NCBI GenBank assembly: GCA_030431635.1
Contig: JAUIIL010000006.1
Location: 124,001 to 188,000, forward strand
Direction: 5' to 3'
DNA length: 64,000 nt
Source of the DNA: Bacteriovoracia bacterium
GTDB taxonomy: Bacteria > Bdellovibrionota > Bacteriovoracia > Bacteriovoracales > Bacteriovoracaceae
Positions 8,653-16,554 of the stretch are shown one piece after another. A program made the translations under genes and the position numbers. The notes beneath the pieces are model-generated. The model ran no database searches. It was not told where the DNA came from and saw only the letters and a list, made by a program, of their open reading frames with translations. Each line of letters begins with the position of its first letter. Positions within the stretch are counted from its first letter, which is position 1.

Positions 8653-9948
8653 TTATTTTTTCATTTTCCTCATCACTTGCCACATAGGCTTAATAATACT
8701 TCCCATATTAGGTCTAACGGCTAAAACACGCATAAAAATCATTGGTATTTTCTTTGATGCAAAAATAATTTTCTGAGGAAAGTACAAAAGAGTTGAAAAA
8801 CGCAGAAGAGAAGAGATGGCGAAAATCATATAGTAAGTTTGCGCATTGGCCTCAAATCGAGAAAAGAGCCATAATCCACTTAAGCTTCCTATTCCAATGG
8901 CGATCGTATGAAGGAAATTATAACGGCTAATAACTTTTGATTGATCCTGAGTAGGAATAACTTCAAAACAAATGATATAAAAGGCCACCTCAAAGGCCCC
9001 CCAGAGCATACCGGTAATGATTTCAAGAAGAAAAATAAATTCAAAGTTAGCAAAGAATATCCAAAGAAGTGGGATAAAGCTAATACCAGTTGAGGCCAAA
9101 AGATAAACTCTGTTAATATCAAGATTTTCAAGTCTCTTCTTTAAATAATGACTAAAAAAGGCCCTTCCTAAAAAAGCAGATGTGAGTACTAAAGAGAATT
9201 CAATATAACTGAATTTGAGTTGTTTAATCATATAGGGAGCAAAGAAAGATGCACTAAAATAAACACCTAATTTAAAAAGAGCACTGTAGCGTATGAACCT
9301 TTTAATAAAAGGGTTCTCAGGTACCTCTGTGCTTAAACGCGGAACTAACTTTTTAAACTCAACATTAGGATGAAACAACAAACAAAGAGAGGAGAGAAAT
9401 CGAAAAAGAAAGCAAAAAAGAAAAAGCACGCTAAAGCTTTTGATTCCCCATATTGTCTTAGGAGCATATTGCAAAGAGAGACCACTTAAAAGTAGTCCTG
9501 TGAGTGTACCAAGAGCAAGAATGATATTTCTTTGAGGAAAAAAAGTGCGAATTTGTTCAGGTTTTAAATAGGAAGAAATCCAAGAGTTCCAACTAGGAGT
9601 TATTCCAAGAGAGAGTGACCAATAAAGAGAAACAAGAACAAAAAGTAGAATGAAGGATGTTGTTAAAGTATGACTAAAAAAAACAAAGATCAAAAAAATA
9701 CAAGCTTGAAGAAATGCTCCTACAACAGTCCATGTTTTATAGGATTTAACGAAGTTAATACCGTAGGGAGAAACCATTTGAAGGATTCCTCCAATAAAAA
9801 TAGGAACTGTAACAATGATTCCCGCTTGAAGTTGGGTGTAACCAAGGCTTAAAGCATAAGCGACAAAAAAAGATTCTCCTGTGCCTATCATCAAGCTATA
9901 GAAAAAAGCATCAAAAAAGACTAAGTTATTTTTTATTTTCTGAAGCAA
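8653..9948 (-). CDS. MFS transporter
   Basis: 431 residues with about twelve hydrophobic segments, Phe- and Leu-rich, ending in a basic tail (MKK). The first helix pair (residues about 10-60, including GTGESFFVAYALSLGYTQLQAG) and the break with basic residues after helix 6 (around 205-220) fit the 6+6 layout of the major facilitator superfamily. The substrate cannot be told from sequence. The start is a TTG codon preceded by GAGG at good spacing; no in-frame ATG precedes helix 1. It lies alone between the secreted nuclease and the exported-protein operon on the same strand. Confidence 0.8.
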   Translation of the reverse strand: MLQKIKNNLVFFDAFFYSLMIGTGESFFVAYALSLGYTQLQAGIIVTVPIFIGGILQMVSPYGINFVKSYKTWTVVGAFLQACIFLIFVFFSHTLTTSFILLFVLVSLYWSLSLGITPSWNSWISSYLKPEQIRTFFPQRNIILALGTLTGLLLSGLSLQYAPKTIWGIKSFSVLFLFCFLFRFLSSLCLLFHPNVEFKKLVPRLSTEVPENPFIKRFIRYSALFKLGVYFSASFFAPYMIKQLKFSYIEFSLVLTSAFLGRAFFSHYLKKRLENLDINRVYLLASTGISFIPLLWIFFANFEFIFLLEIITGMLWGAFEVAFYIICFEVIPTQDQSKVISRYNFLHTIAIGIGSLSGLWLFSRFEANAQTYYMIFAISSLLRFSTLLYFPQKIIFASKKIPMIFMRVLAVRPNMGSIIKPMWQVMRKMKK

Positions 9949-10050
9949 TCAAACCTCTTTATCAACGAGACCTGGTTTTATTTTAGCTGATAAAAGCTTG
10001 ATTAGTCAGGAGGAACTTAAATTCAATGAAGTAAAATACTCAACTTTGAA

Positions 10051-10515
10051 CTAGTTTCCACTAGCAATTTGGCGAAGCGACTTACACCAATTCATCTTTT
10101 TCTTTTTTCCGCCGCGATAGTGATACGCATGTCCATTTTTTAAAAGGTATTCAGATAGAGATTTTCCATCATAAATGACGTCGGCCACGACTCGAAAATA
10201 CTTACCTCTTTGAATATGAGTAAGTTTAATCTCCTTAGCATTTGAAAGAAGTTTTTTCACTGCATCTCGAGCATTAATAGCTTTTTCTTTTTCACATCTA
10301 TTTTTAGTTTTAATTTCAGGGGTATCCACTCCTACAACACGGATACTGATTTTTTCTCCAATCAGAGGGTGGATATTGGGGATATTAAAAGTGATAGTAT
10401 CAGCATCATAGTTTTTAACGTATTGAACACAATTAAAATAATCTTTTGTATGCTCACATTTATCCATAGAAAATAAAGCTGAGCTAAAGAGTAAGGTAAT
10501 AAGGGCAAAGTTCAT
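10051..10515 (-). CDS. Secreted staphylococcal-nuclease-like endonuclease
   Basis: 154 residues with a signal peptide (MNFALITLLFSSALFS) and the SNase fold motifs. By alignment to staphylococcal nuclease the catalytic and calcium ligands are present: Asp37 and Asp39 in YDADTITF, Arg59, Asp64, Thr65 and Glu67 in IRVVGVDTPEI, and Arg108 in GKYFRVVADV. Four cysteines (20, 29, 74, 144) could form disulfides in the periplasm or outside. The family cuts DNA and RNA with Ca2+. In a predator such an exported nuclease could degrade prey nucleic acid, which is inference. No strong ribosome binding site precedes the ATG. Confidence 0.9.
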   Translation of the reverse strand: MNFALITLLFSSALFSMDKCEHTKDYFNCVQYVKNYDADTITFNIPNIHPLIGEKISIRVVGVDTPEIKTKNRCEKEKAINARDAVKKLLSNAKEIKLTHIQRGKYFRVVADVIYDGKSLSEYLLKNGHAYHYRGGKKKKMNWCKSLRQIASGN

Positions 10516-10573
10516 ATTTGATTATCGGCTTTTTTAAAGAAAAACCAAGAACCCCATTTTTTTATCAACTTTT

Positions 10574-10623
10574 TGTCAATTTAATAAGTTAGCCTTACCA
10601 TATACCCCATAGGGGTATATGGT
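10574..10623 (+). promoter_or_regulatory. Metal-cassette promoter with CsoR-type operator
   Basis: A near-perfect inverted repeat at 10597-10623 has 12-base arms (ACCATATACCCC and GGGGTATATGGT) around ATA. The ATACCCC...GGGGTAT core is the kind of site bound by CsoR/RcnR/CstR-family repressors, and a csoR gene closes the operon downstream. A -35-like TTGTCA lies at 10574-10579, so the repeat covers the likely -10 and transcription start. It ends only six bases before the ATG at 10630, leaving no room for a standard ribosome binding site; the message may be leaderless. Repression relieved by metal binding is inferred from the family. Confidence 0.8.
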
Positions 10624-10629
10624 TAAACT

Positions 10630-11244
10630 ATGAGGCTGATTACTTATTTAGTTTTATCTTGTTTCTTTGTTTTTGCTCATCCTGTTATATACAAGGGGGG
10701 ATGGGTTTATCAGGGCTCTTTTATGCCTCAAATGAATGAGATTAGAATGGGATATACCGCTTCACCTAAGTACTCTTTTGTTTATAACGCTGATTATTTT
10801 GAAAACATGGATAATTACCAAGACCATACAGTTGGAATGAATTTTCTTCTGAAAAGATGGCTTCAAAATGATTCTCAAGGGAACCTTTACTCCGGCATTC
10901 ATGGTGGTTATTACTCTGATGACATAAATGATGGGGAAGTTGGACATCTTTTTTTTATGGGGGATTGGGAATCAAGAGAGCATTACACTATGCTAAAAAC
11001 AAAAGGATATTTTTATGATGGCAAAGATCGCTATAGCGTCACGGCCCGTTATGGGTTTGCCCCTTTTGTTGCAGGTATGGACGAACTACAAACATGGCTT
11101 ATTTTACAGACAATGTATTTTCAATATCAATCAAAAGAAGTTGTCGTAACTCCAATGATTCGTTTTTTTTATAAAAATGTTTTATGGGAAATAGGGCACT
11201 CAACCCGTGGGCAATCTTATTTAACCTTAATGGTTCATTATTAG
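10630..11244 (+). CDS. Predicted outer-membrane beta-barrel protein of metal cassette
   Basis: 204 residues: signal peptide (MRLITYLVLSCFFVFA), then alternating polar/aromatic strands typical of small outer-membrane barrels (VYQGSF, EIRMGYTAS, YSFVYNADYF), ending in an aromatic C-terminus (LTLMVHY) suited to BAM recognition. I recognise no named family. It is first in a four-gene operon with a MerP-like binding protein, a MerT-like membrane protein and CsoR, and sits directly under the CsoR-type operator. That suggests a role in metal passage or sensing at the outer membrane, which is inference. The start has weak ribosome binding potential but is the only one that keeps the signal peptide. 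Confidence 0.75.
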   Translation: MRLITYLVLSCFFVFAHPVIYKGGWVYQGSFMPQMNEIRMGYTASPKYSFVYNADYFENMDNYQDHTVGMNFLLKRWLQNDSQGNLYSGIHGGYYSDDINDGEVGHLFFMGDWESREHYTMLKTKGYFYDGKDRYSVTARYGFAPFVAGMDELQTWLILQTMYFQYQSKEVVVTPMIRFFYKNVLWEIGHSTRGQSYLTLMVHY

Positions 11245-11253
11245 GAGTCTTTT

Positions 11254-11529
11254 ATGAAAGCTTTTATATTTTTATTGTTAATAAATATTGCCTTTGCTGG
11301 ATTTAAAGTCAAAGTGGATGTTCCTGGGATGGTTTGTCAGATGTGCGTGCAAGGAATGAAGAAAAACTTTAAGTCTGCTGTAGAGAATCCAGATAAGGAT
11401 GTTATTGTGGATTTAGATAAAAAAACAGTTACTCTCAACTTAAAACAAAAAATATCTGAAAAAGAAATTAAAGAGAGAGTAAAAGATGCTGGCTATAATG
11501 CAAGTAAGATTTTGTGGTTAGATAAATGA
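11254..11529 (+). CDS. Periplasmic heavy-metal-associated (MerP-like) protein
   Basis: 91 residues: signal peptide (MKAFIFLLLINIAFAG) followed by one HMA ferredoxin-like domain with the metal-binding loop GMVCQMC (Cys28, Cys31). The size and export signal match MerP-type periplasmic carriers that hand a soft metal ion (Hg, Cu or similar) to a membrane partner. It begins after an AGGAG site 9 bases downstream of the outer-membrane gene and overlaps the MerT-like gene by four bases. The metal is not defined by the motif; the CsoR neighbour favours copper. Confidence 0.88.
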   Translation: MKAFIFLLLINIAFAGFKVKVDVPGMVCQMCVQGMKKNFKSAVENPDKDVIVDLDKKTVTLNLKQKISEKEIKERVKDAGYNASKILWLDK

Positions 11530-11897
11530 AAAAAATAATAACTTTTTTTTCTCTTTTTGGGTCTTTGAGCACTCTTTTTTGTTGTGCTCTACCAGTACTT
11601 TTGGTTTCAATTGGTATGGGGGCTACATTTGCTTCTCTAACTTCTAGTTTTCCTCAAATTATCTGGCTTACAGAAAAAAAAGATCTTTTATTTTTGATAA
11701 CCGCAATTCTTCTTTTCGCTTCTTATTTACTGATGAAGCGTTCAGAAAAGCTAGCGTGCCCTATTGATAAAGAGCAAGCTGAGGTTTGTCAAAGCTCTAA
11801 AAAAGGGACTACTGCTATTTTTTGGATAACAGTGACTATCTATATAATAGGCTTTTCTTTTTCTTATATTATTCCAAGGATAATTTATGACATGTAA
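11526..11897 (+). CDS. MerT-like small membrane metal transporter
   Basis: 123 residues with three hydrophobic segments (about 5-40, 53-70 and 97-118). The first contains a vicinal cysteine pair (Cys19-Cys20 in LFCCALPVLL), the hallmark of MerT-type transporters, and the cytoplasmic loop has two more cysteines (Cys78, Cys88), again as in MerT. It would receive the ion from the MerP-like protein and bring it across the inner membrane. No mercuric reductase (MerA) or MerR lies nearby, so this is a MerTP-like pair under CsoR rather than a classical mer operon. Confidence 0.8.
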   Translation: MKKIITFFSLFGSLSTLFCCALPVLLVSIGMGATFASLTSSFPQIIWLTEKKDLLFLITAILLFASYLLMKRSEKLACPIDKEQAEVCQSSKKGTTAIFWITVTIYIIGFSFSYIIPRIIYDM

Positions 11898-12159
11898 ACC
11901 TGATCACAGTTCACAAATTCAGAGAATTAACCGGATGATCGGGCAATTAAATGGGGTAAAAAAAATGATTGATAACGGTGTTTATTGCCCCGAAATACTT
12001 ATTCAAACGAAAGCTGTCTCTTCCGCTTTGAGGAGTCTTGAAACAGCACTGCTTGAGGGGCATCTTAATCACTGTGTAACTGAAGCCATAAAGACAGGAA
12101 AAGGTAGAGAGGAAAAAATAGAAGAATTACTAACTATTTTTAAAACCAGAATTAAATAG
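11887..12159 (+). CDS. csoR: CsoR-family metal-sensing repressor
   Basis: 90 residues, all-helical CsoR/RcnR family (DUF156). The sensing residues follow the copper-type Cys-His-Cys pattern: Cys34 (VYCPEIL), His59 and Cys63 (GHLNHC), with 25- and 4-residue spacing as in the known CsoR ligands; CstR persulfide sensors lack the histidine. Binding of Cu(I) releases the repressor from a GC-centred palindrome such as the one at 10597-10623. It overlaps the MerT-like gene by 11 bases, so it likely autoregulates the operon. The tail overlaps the convergent RRM gene by 30 bases. Confidence 0.92.
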   Translation: MTCKPDHSSQIQRINRMIGQLNGVKKMIDNGVYCPEILIQTKAVSSALRSLETALLEGHLNHCVTEAIKTGKGREEKIEELLTIFKTRIK

Positions 12160-12546
12160 TGTTTTTTTTCTTAATCTCTTGTCTCTTTTTAATTTATTAA
12201 TTGAATTTTTTCGGGAAGGTTTATCTTCAAGTGTGATTTTTTCTTGAGTTTTTATTGTCTCTTGTTCTTGTCTTTGAGCCAGACTTACTTTTATTGTTCT
12301 TCCAAATTGAAGGGTATTATTAAGTTTTTCTATGGCCGTTTTTACATGGTCATATTTGGCCATCTCAACAAAAGCAATCCCTGTATTCTTTTGATTCTTT
12401 TTATCTTTGACAACATTGATTTTTCTAATAAATCCATATTTTTTAAATAATCCCAAAAGATGGTTTTCATCTAGCTTGTAGTTAAGGTTTCCTACATAGA
12501 TAGAGTAAAATGGGTGTTCTATATTTTTCGCATTTTCTTTTTTCAT
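12130..12546 (-). CDS. RRM-domain RNA-binding protein with basic tail
   Basis: 138 residues with one RNA recognition motif at about 12-88: RNP2 IYVGNL and RNP1-like GIAFVEM (the usual second aromatic is partly lost). A Lys/Arg-rich tail follows (PSRKNSINKLKRDKRLRKK). Bacterial RRM proteins bind RNA and often respond to cold. The tail differs from the short Gly/Arg tail of the second RRM protein at 12821-13111, and the two are divergent and separated by 274 bases. The ATG has no clear ribosome binding site. Confidence 0.88.
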   Translation of the reverse strand: MKKENAKNIEHPFYSIYVGNLNYKLDENHLLGLFKKYGFIRKINVVKDKKNQKNTGIAFVEMAKYDHVKTAIEKLNNTLQFGRTIKVSLAQRQEQETIKTQEKITLEDKPSRKNSINKLKRDKRLRKKTLFNSGFKNS

Positions 12547-12691
12547 GAGAAACTAATAGCATAAGCCCTGAGTATAATCTAGAAAGTAATTTTTATAGGA
12601 GTGATAACACAGCTTTAGACCGTGAATTTGAGCTTCAGATGGTGGCCTTATAGTTGATATTATTGAGTTTTGATAATAAACTTCTTTTAAC

Positions 12692-12719
12692 TTGTTTATT
12701 TTAAACAACGTGCTATAAC
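12692..12719 (+). promoter_or_regulatory. Promoter of RRM gene with long leader
   Basis: A -35-like TTGTTT at 12692-12697 and a -10-like TATAAC at 12714-12719, 16 bases apart. Transcription from here gives a leader of about 95 bases before the ATG at 12821, with several U runs. Long leaders are common for cold-regulated messages, but no fold could be computed. The rest of 12547-12820 holds nothing I recognise. Confidence 0.45.
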
Positions 12720-12820
12720 CTGTGAAACGATTTTTTTTCCGAGATTTTTTTCTTCTTCAGTTAACTTCTCCTAAAAAATTCAAGTTCTAATTTTAAACCA
12801 TTTTACGAGGAGTAATTGTA

Positions 12821-13111
12821 ATGGGTAACAAACTTTATGTAGGAAACCTTCCTTTTTCAGCTAAAGAGGAAACTTTAACACAACTTTTTTCAGACTGTGG
12901 CTCTGTAAGCTCAGCTAAAATCATTACAGACAGAGATACTGGTCGAAGTAAAGGTTTTGGATTTTTTGAAATGTCATCTTCAGATGAAGCAGAGGAAGTG
13001 ATTTCAAAGTATAACAGCTATGAAATTGAGGGCAGAGAAATGAAAATTAGTCTGGCAAAACCTCAAGAACCAAGAGAAGGTGGATTTCGTTCTAATAGAA
13101 GTCGTTACTAG
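12821..13111 (+). CDS. RRM-domain RNA-binding protein (Rbp type)
   Basis: 96 residues: a single canonical RRM at 4-78 with RNP2 LYVGNL and RNP1 KGFGFFEM, then a short Gly/Arg tail (REGGFRSNRSRY). This is the same build as cyanobacterial and proteobacterial Rbp proteins, which bind RNA and act in cold adaptation or mRNA localisation. The start is set by an ACGAGGAG ribosome binding site. A perfect 11-base inverted repeat lies 40 bases after the stop. Confidence 0.92.
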   Translation: MGNKLYVGNLPFSAKEETLTQLFSDCGSVSSAKIITDRDTGRSKGFGFFEMSSSDEAEEVISKYNSYEIEGREMKISLAKPQEPREGGFRSNRSRY

Positions 13112-13150
13112 TAGTAGCGATTTCTACCGCAACTGACTTATCATTTTAAT

Positions 13151-13176
13151 GTCGAGTATTTTTTTAAATACTCGAC
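13151..13176 (+). terminator. Stem-loop after RRM gene
   Basis: Perfect 11-base arms GTCGAGTATTT (13151-13161) and AAATACTCGAC (13166-13176) around TTTT. There is no long T tract after it, so it may be a weak terminator or a 3' stabilising hairpin. Confidence 0.5.
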
Positions 13177-13209
13177 CTAATAAAACTAGGAAATTTCTTT
13201 TTAAGCTTT

Positions 13210-13908
13210 ATGATAAATGAAGAAAAACTTTATAAGCGCTTGCTTAATGTTTCCTCCCAGACACACGCTAAAAAACTTGATAAGTTTTTAGGATATAACA
13301 TACCCAAGATTGAAGTAAAGCTTTTACAAAAATATAGGGCCTATTATAAGTCAAATGACGAAACAAATAGAAAAGCTCATTTTGAAGGAACACAAACTTG
13401 GATAGGTTTGCACCCTCAAGTTTTACAAACTCCCTATAATGATATCTATGAAGCCCTTTCTTATTTTAAGGATTTGAAGATTAGTAAAGTTGTTGATGTA
13501 GGAGCTGCGTATGGGAGAGTAGGGCTTGTTACCAATGCTTTATTTCCTCAAGCTCGCTTTATAGGTTACGAAATTGTTAAGAAAAGGGCCCAAGAAGCAA
13601 ATAGAGTATATGATAAGTTTAATTTACTTAATTGCGAAGTGATTGAAACAAACGTTCTTGATGAAGATTTTGATATTCCTCTCGCTCAAGTTTATTTTAT
13701 TTATGATTTTAGTGAAAAAGAAGATATTAGAAGAATGCTTACTCAAATTGGACAAAAACTAGAAGAACGAGAGTTTTTTCTCATAGTCCGTGGTGAGAGA
13801 GTTGAATCACTACTGGAAAAAGACTTTAAACACATATGGAGAAATACAGGTTGGCCAAAAGAGTCTCAGCTTAATATTTATGTTCCTAAAAAAGTTTTTG
13901 AAAGTTAA
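13210..13908 (+). CDS. Class I SAM-dependent methyltransferase-like protein
   Basis: 232 residues. The C-terminal two thirds carry a Rossmann methyltransferase pattern: motif I VVDVGAAYGRVG (about 94-105), an acidic second strand end (IGYEI), and a later strand VYFIYDF. Residues 1-80 are helical and specific to this protein. The layout recalls the small DOT1-like or generic methyltransferases; the substrate is unknown. It stands alone, ending five bases before the stop of a convergent secreted-protein gene. Confidence 0.75.
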   Translation: MINEEKLYKRLLNVSSQTHAKKLDKFLGYNIPKIEVKLLQKYRAYYKSNDETNRKAHFEGTQTWIGLHPQVLQTPYNDIYEALSYFKDLKISKVVDVGAAYGRVGLVTNALFPQARFIGYEIVKKRAQEANRVYDKFNLLNCEVIETNVLDEDFDIPLAQVYFIYDFSEKEDIRRMLTQIGQKLEEREFFLIVRGERVESLLEKDFKHIWRNTGWPKESQLNIYVPKKVFES

Positions 13909-13912
13909 AAAA

Positions 13913-14737
13913 CTACATTCCTCTGAAAAACTGGCGTGACCCATCCACGACACCTTGAAGGTTTTCTAACATTCCTCCTTTTATTTTTTCATTGATAACT
14001 TCATTAAGACTTTTAGAGCCAAGACCAAAAGGGGTTTTAATAGGATAATTAAAAGATACAATATATTGTGTTGCCAGAGTTTCTTGGTCGCTAAGTTGAC
14101 GATATAAAGTCACTGTTCCAGCAGCTTGCGCTGTCTTGAATAAACCTCTAAGCTTCCCAAAGTCATAATTACGATGAAAAGTGGCAGCTTTTGTTTTTAA
14201 GTTAGAGAGCATAGAATCCATTTCTTGAAAATAAAGAACAGCATCATCAGTTTCTTTTAGATGGTTAATGATAAACTTCATTTCGGGGGACTTTCTTGTT
14301 GATTCTATGAAGAAAAAATTACTTTTCTTTTCAACCTCATATCCTGGAAGTGTACTCTCAACATATTTGAGCTCATTTAATACATTCAATTGCTTAGGCC
14401 CAAATTGAGAAGGAATAATATAATCCATTCTAAGAACTGCAATAAACATTTTTTCTTCTGTTTCCTCTCCTTGAAGAGTTTTTTCTGTTAATGGGGAAAG
14501 GATCTCTAACAGTTGACTTGCTGAATAGTCTCTCTCTGTATTAAGTGCCATTTCAACAATATCATCTTCCTTATCTTGCTTGATAACATCAAAGTAATAT
14601 TGAAAATTTCCTTTTCTTAAAAAAGATTCATCGAGCTGATAATAAATACTATCCATTTCTCTACTTTGAACAGAGCTAGGTTGTGAAAAACCTTGTAAAG
14701 AGAATAAACTGATGAAAAGAACAACAAATTTTATCAT
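13913..14737 (-). CDS. Secreted protein of unknown function
   Basis: 274 residues with a signal peptide (MIKFVVLFISLFSLQGFSQ). The mature part is mixed helix and strand with no cysteines of note and no recognised domain. Segments such as GTVTLYRQLSDQETLATQYIV and SFNYPIKTPFGLGSKSLNE suggest a beta-rich C-terminal half. It is monocistronic, facing the methyltransferase gene end to end. Function unknown; an exported location is the only supported statement. Confidence 0.7.
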   Translation of the reverse strand: MIKFVVLFISLFSLQGFSQPSSVQSREMDSIYYQLDESFLRKGNFQYYFDVIKQDKEDDIVEMALNTERDYSASQLLEILSPLTEKTLQGEETEEKMFIAVLRMDYIIPSQFGPKQLNVLNELKYVESTLPGYEVEKKSNFFFIESTRKSPEMKFIINHLKETDDAVLYFQEMDSMLSNLKTKAATFHRNYDFGKLRGLFKTAQAAGTVTLYRQLSDQETLATQYIVSFNYPIKTPFGLGSKSLNEVINEKIKGGMLENLQGVVDGSRQFFRGM

Positions 14738-14829
14738 TAAAAGACCTTTTGGAGTTCATTATAGGGCAAGACTTTATTCTACGACAGAACCTTTGAAGTC
14801 TTTTTAAGGGGCGTCAAAAAGTTAGACAT

Positions 14830-15753
14830 TTATTTGCTCTTGTTAGGAAATAAAGCTTGAATAACAGGCTTTAGGAAAGAGTTTCGACAAGATTTACTCT
14901 TTGTAGGCAAAGGAGGAAGATGAGGGGTAATGAAAGCTCGAAATTCGTTGGCCGTTGTCATGAGAAGAAATTCTCCATCTCTAAGTTGAGCGTTCTCAAC
15001 AACTTGAAAAGATGTTTTCCTTGTGAAAAGATTTTTTCCCATTCGATCAGTATGAGCATAAAGAGGTAGGTCACCTTCGTTGAGGGCTCTTAAGTTATAA
15101 TGAATGTCAGAGAGAACAATGTCTAGATTGAGATTACTTTTCTGAGAGATAGCTAACCTTCTAATCTCCAATCCAGGTTCTAAGTTTGAAAGGTGAGGAT
15201 ATTTGTGTTGAAAAGGAAGCTTTGATTTAGGGAGGTGCTTAAAGTCTCTAGAGTCATAAATAGCAACAACTCCAACTGTTTTGCCTTCAAACACTTCTTC
15301 TTTTATTTGCTTGTACTCCATTGAGTACATCCTTGCTAAGTTAAGGTTTTCATCCTCTCGCTTCAATATTTCAATGAAGTCTGGTTGAAAAATGTCTCTT
15401 CTTTGTATTTGTTTTTCAAATACATCATAAACGAATTTCATTTTTTCATCGTAATACTTCCGATCATTCTGAGCATACCTACTGATAATTTTTAGTTGAT
15501 TGTTGTGAGATAAATCAATTCCAATGACTTCAAATCCCCCAGAAATTAAATTAAGTGGGTTACGATCCTTTCTATTTGGCTGTGACCAACGGGTTGAAAT
15601 TTTTCTTTTAGTATCAACTTTAGATATTCCAAACTGGGTAATAGCTGTATGAGGATAGTGAAGAAAACCATCATAGTGAACCCACAACTCACCAGCCCGA
15701 TCGTTAGCGAAAGTGGCTGAGATAAAAAAGAAAAATAAAAAAGATTTGAGCAT
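14830..15753 (-). CDS. Secreted protein of unknown function, faint GNAT resemblance
   Basis: 307 residues with a signal peptide (MLKSFLFFFFISATFA). The middle and C-terminal parts contain LEPGLEIRRLAIS and LPLYAHTDRMGKNLFTRK followed by SFQVVE, which by eye recall strands of N-acyltransferase (GNAT) domains, where an acidic-arginine motif and a late tyrosine/phenylalanine segment occur. This is weak, and an exported acyltransferase would be odd because acyl-CoA is cytoplasmic. No operon partners; 92 bases from the gene downstream on the same strand. Confidence 0.65.
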   Translation of the reverse strand: MLKSFLFFFFISATFANDRAGELWVHYDGFLHYPHTAITQFGISKVDTKRKISTRWSQPNRKDRNPLNLISGGFEVIGIDLSHNNQLKIISRYAQNDRKYYDEKMKFVYDVFEKQIQRRDIFQPDFIEILKREDENLNLARMYSMEYKQIKEEVFEGKTVGVVAIYDSRDFKHLPKSKLPFQHKYPHLSNLEPGLEIRRLAISQKSNLNLDIVLSDIHYNLRALNEGDLPLYAHTDRMGKNLFTRKTSFQVVENAQLRDGEFLLMTTANEFRAFITPHLPPLPTKSKSCRNSFLKPVIQALFPNKSK

Positions 15754-15963
15754 ATTCGATAACTTTAAATTGTTTCAAGCATTGCATCAAGCCAGAGAGG
15801 GGCCATCTTTCAAGTAATTGTAATAATTATAGAGCTATTTGTTATTTGCGAAGGATGAGCATCTTCATATGTTTAAAAAACTACACACTTTTTAAACTTC
15901 TAGAAGAGGATTCTTTTTTCGAGAAATCATAGAATAGTTTTAGTTCAGAGCAAGGAGGTTGAA

Positions 15964-16146
15964 ATGCTCTATTGGGCAGCAGTCTTTTTTATTATTGCAT
16001 TGATTGCAGGATTATTTGGCTTTAGCGGGATTGCGGCAGCTAGTGCAAGCGTGGCCCAAGTCCTTTTTTTTATTTTTATTCTAGGATTCATTATTTCATT
16101 AATTCTGCATTTTGCAAGAAGTGTTGATGAAAAAACAAAATTATAA
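15964..16146 (+). CDS. DUF1328 small membrane protein
   Basis: 60 residues, two transmembrane helices separated by the Gly/Ala-rich turn LFGFSGIAAASASVAQ, the DUF1328 (YtjA) pattern. This family is widespread, of unknown role, and often induced by stress. An AAGGAGG ribosome binding site precedes the ATG. It is followed after 15 bases by a secreted coiled-coil gene, likely in the same transcript; both are small and stress-type. Confidence 0.88.
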   Translation: MLYWAAVFFIIALIAGLFGFSGIAAASASVAQVLFFIFILGFIISLILHFARSVDEKTKL

Positions 16147-16161
16147 CATGAGGAGTTTTAC

Positions 16162-16512
16162 ATGTTGAAAAGATTAGTTTTAGTAAGTTTTTTTACAATG
16201 ATGTCTTTGTCTGCTTTTGCGGCCATTAATTTTAAGCAAGAGTACAAAGAGCTTAAGGATGTTACGGAAGAGAAAATTCAAAAAATCGATGAAAAGCTAG
16301 AAAAAGTTGAAGGAAAAGTCTCTCAGTTATCGGGGGACGCAAAAGAAGAGATGAAGAAGATGTACGAGGATTTAATTGAGATGAAGAATAACTTAAAAGA
16401 AAAACTTGCTGACGCAGGTGATGCCACATCTGATACTTGGGAAGAGACGAAAGACAAAGTTGAAGATTATGCAGATGCACTTGAGAGTAAAGTGGATAAA
16501 GCGATTAATTAA
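16162..16512 (+). CDS. Secreted amphipathic coiled-coil protein
   Basis: 116 residues: signal peptide (MLKRLVLVSFFTMMSLSAFA) then an almost unbroken amphipathic helix rich in Lys, Glu and Asp (EEKIQKIDEKLEKVEGK, then WEETKDKVEDYADALE). It resembles small periplasmic stress or apolipoprotein-like helical proteins, without a firm family. AGGAG precedes the ATG, and it probably shares a transcript with the DUF1328 gene. A strong GC hairpin follows the stop. Confidence 0.75.
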   Translation: MLKRLVLVSFFTMMSLSAFAAINFKQEYKELKDVTEEKIQKIDEKLEKVEGKVSQLSGDAKEEMKKMYEDLIEMKNNLKEKLADAGDATSDTWEETKDKVEDYADALESKVDKAIN

Positions 16513-16536
16513 CTCTTAGTCGTATTTGCATGAAGT

Positions 16537-16554
16537 GGGGCCCATTAAGGGCCC
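16537..16554. terminator. Bidirectional terminator hairpin
   Basis: Inverted repeat GGGGCCC (16537-16543), loop ATTAA, GGGCCC (16549-16554), followed on the plus strand by TTCTTATTTAT. It lies between convergent genes and overlaps the stop codon of the exporter gene. Confidence 0.6.

Noticed and set aside
10597-10623. Palindrome as a transcription terminator of the nuclease region
   Set aside because: It overlaps a promoter and precedes an operon with csoR; the nuclease gene is transcribed away from it.
12764-12815. Possible anti-Shine-Dalgarno CTCCT pairing with AGGAG in the RRM leader
   Set aside because: Five base pairs only; too weak without a computed fold.
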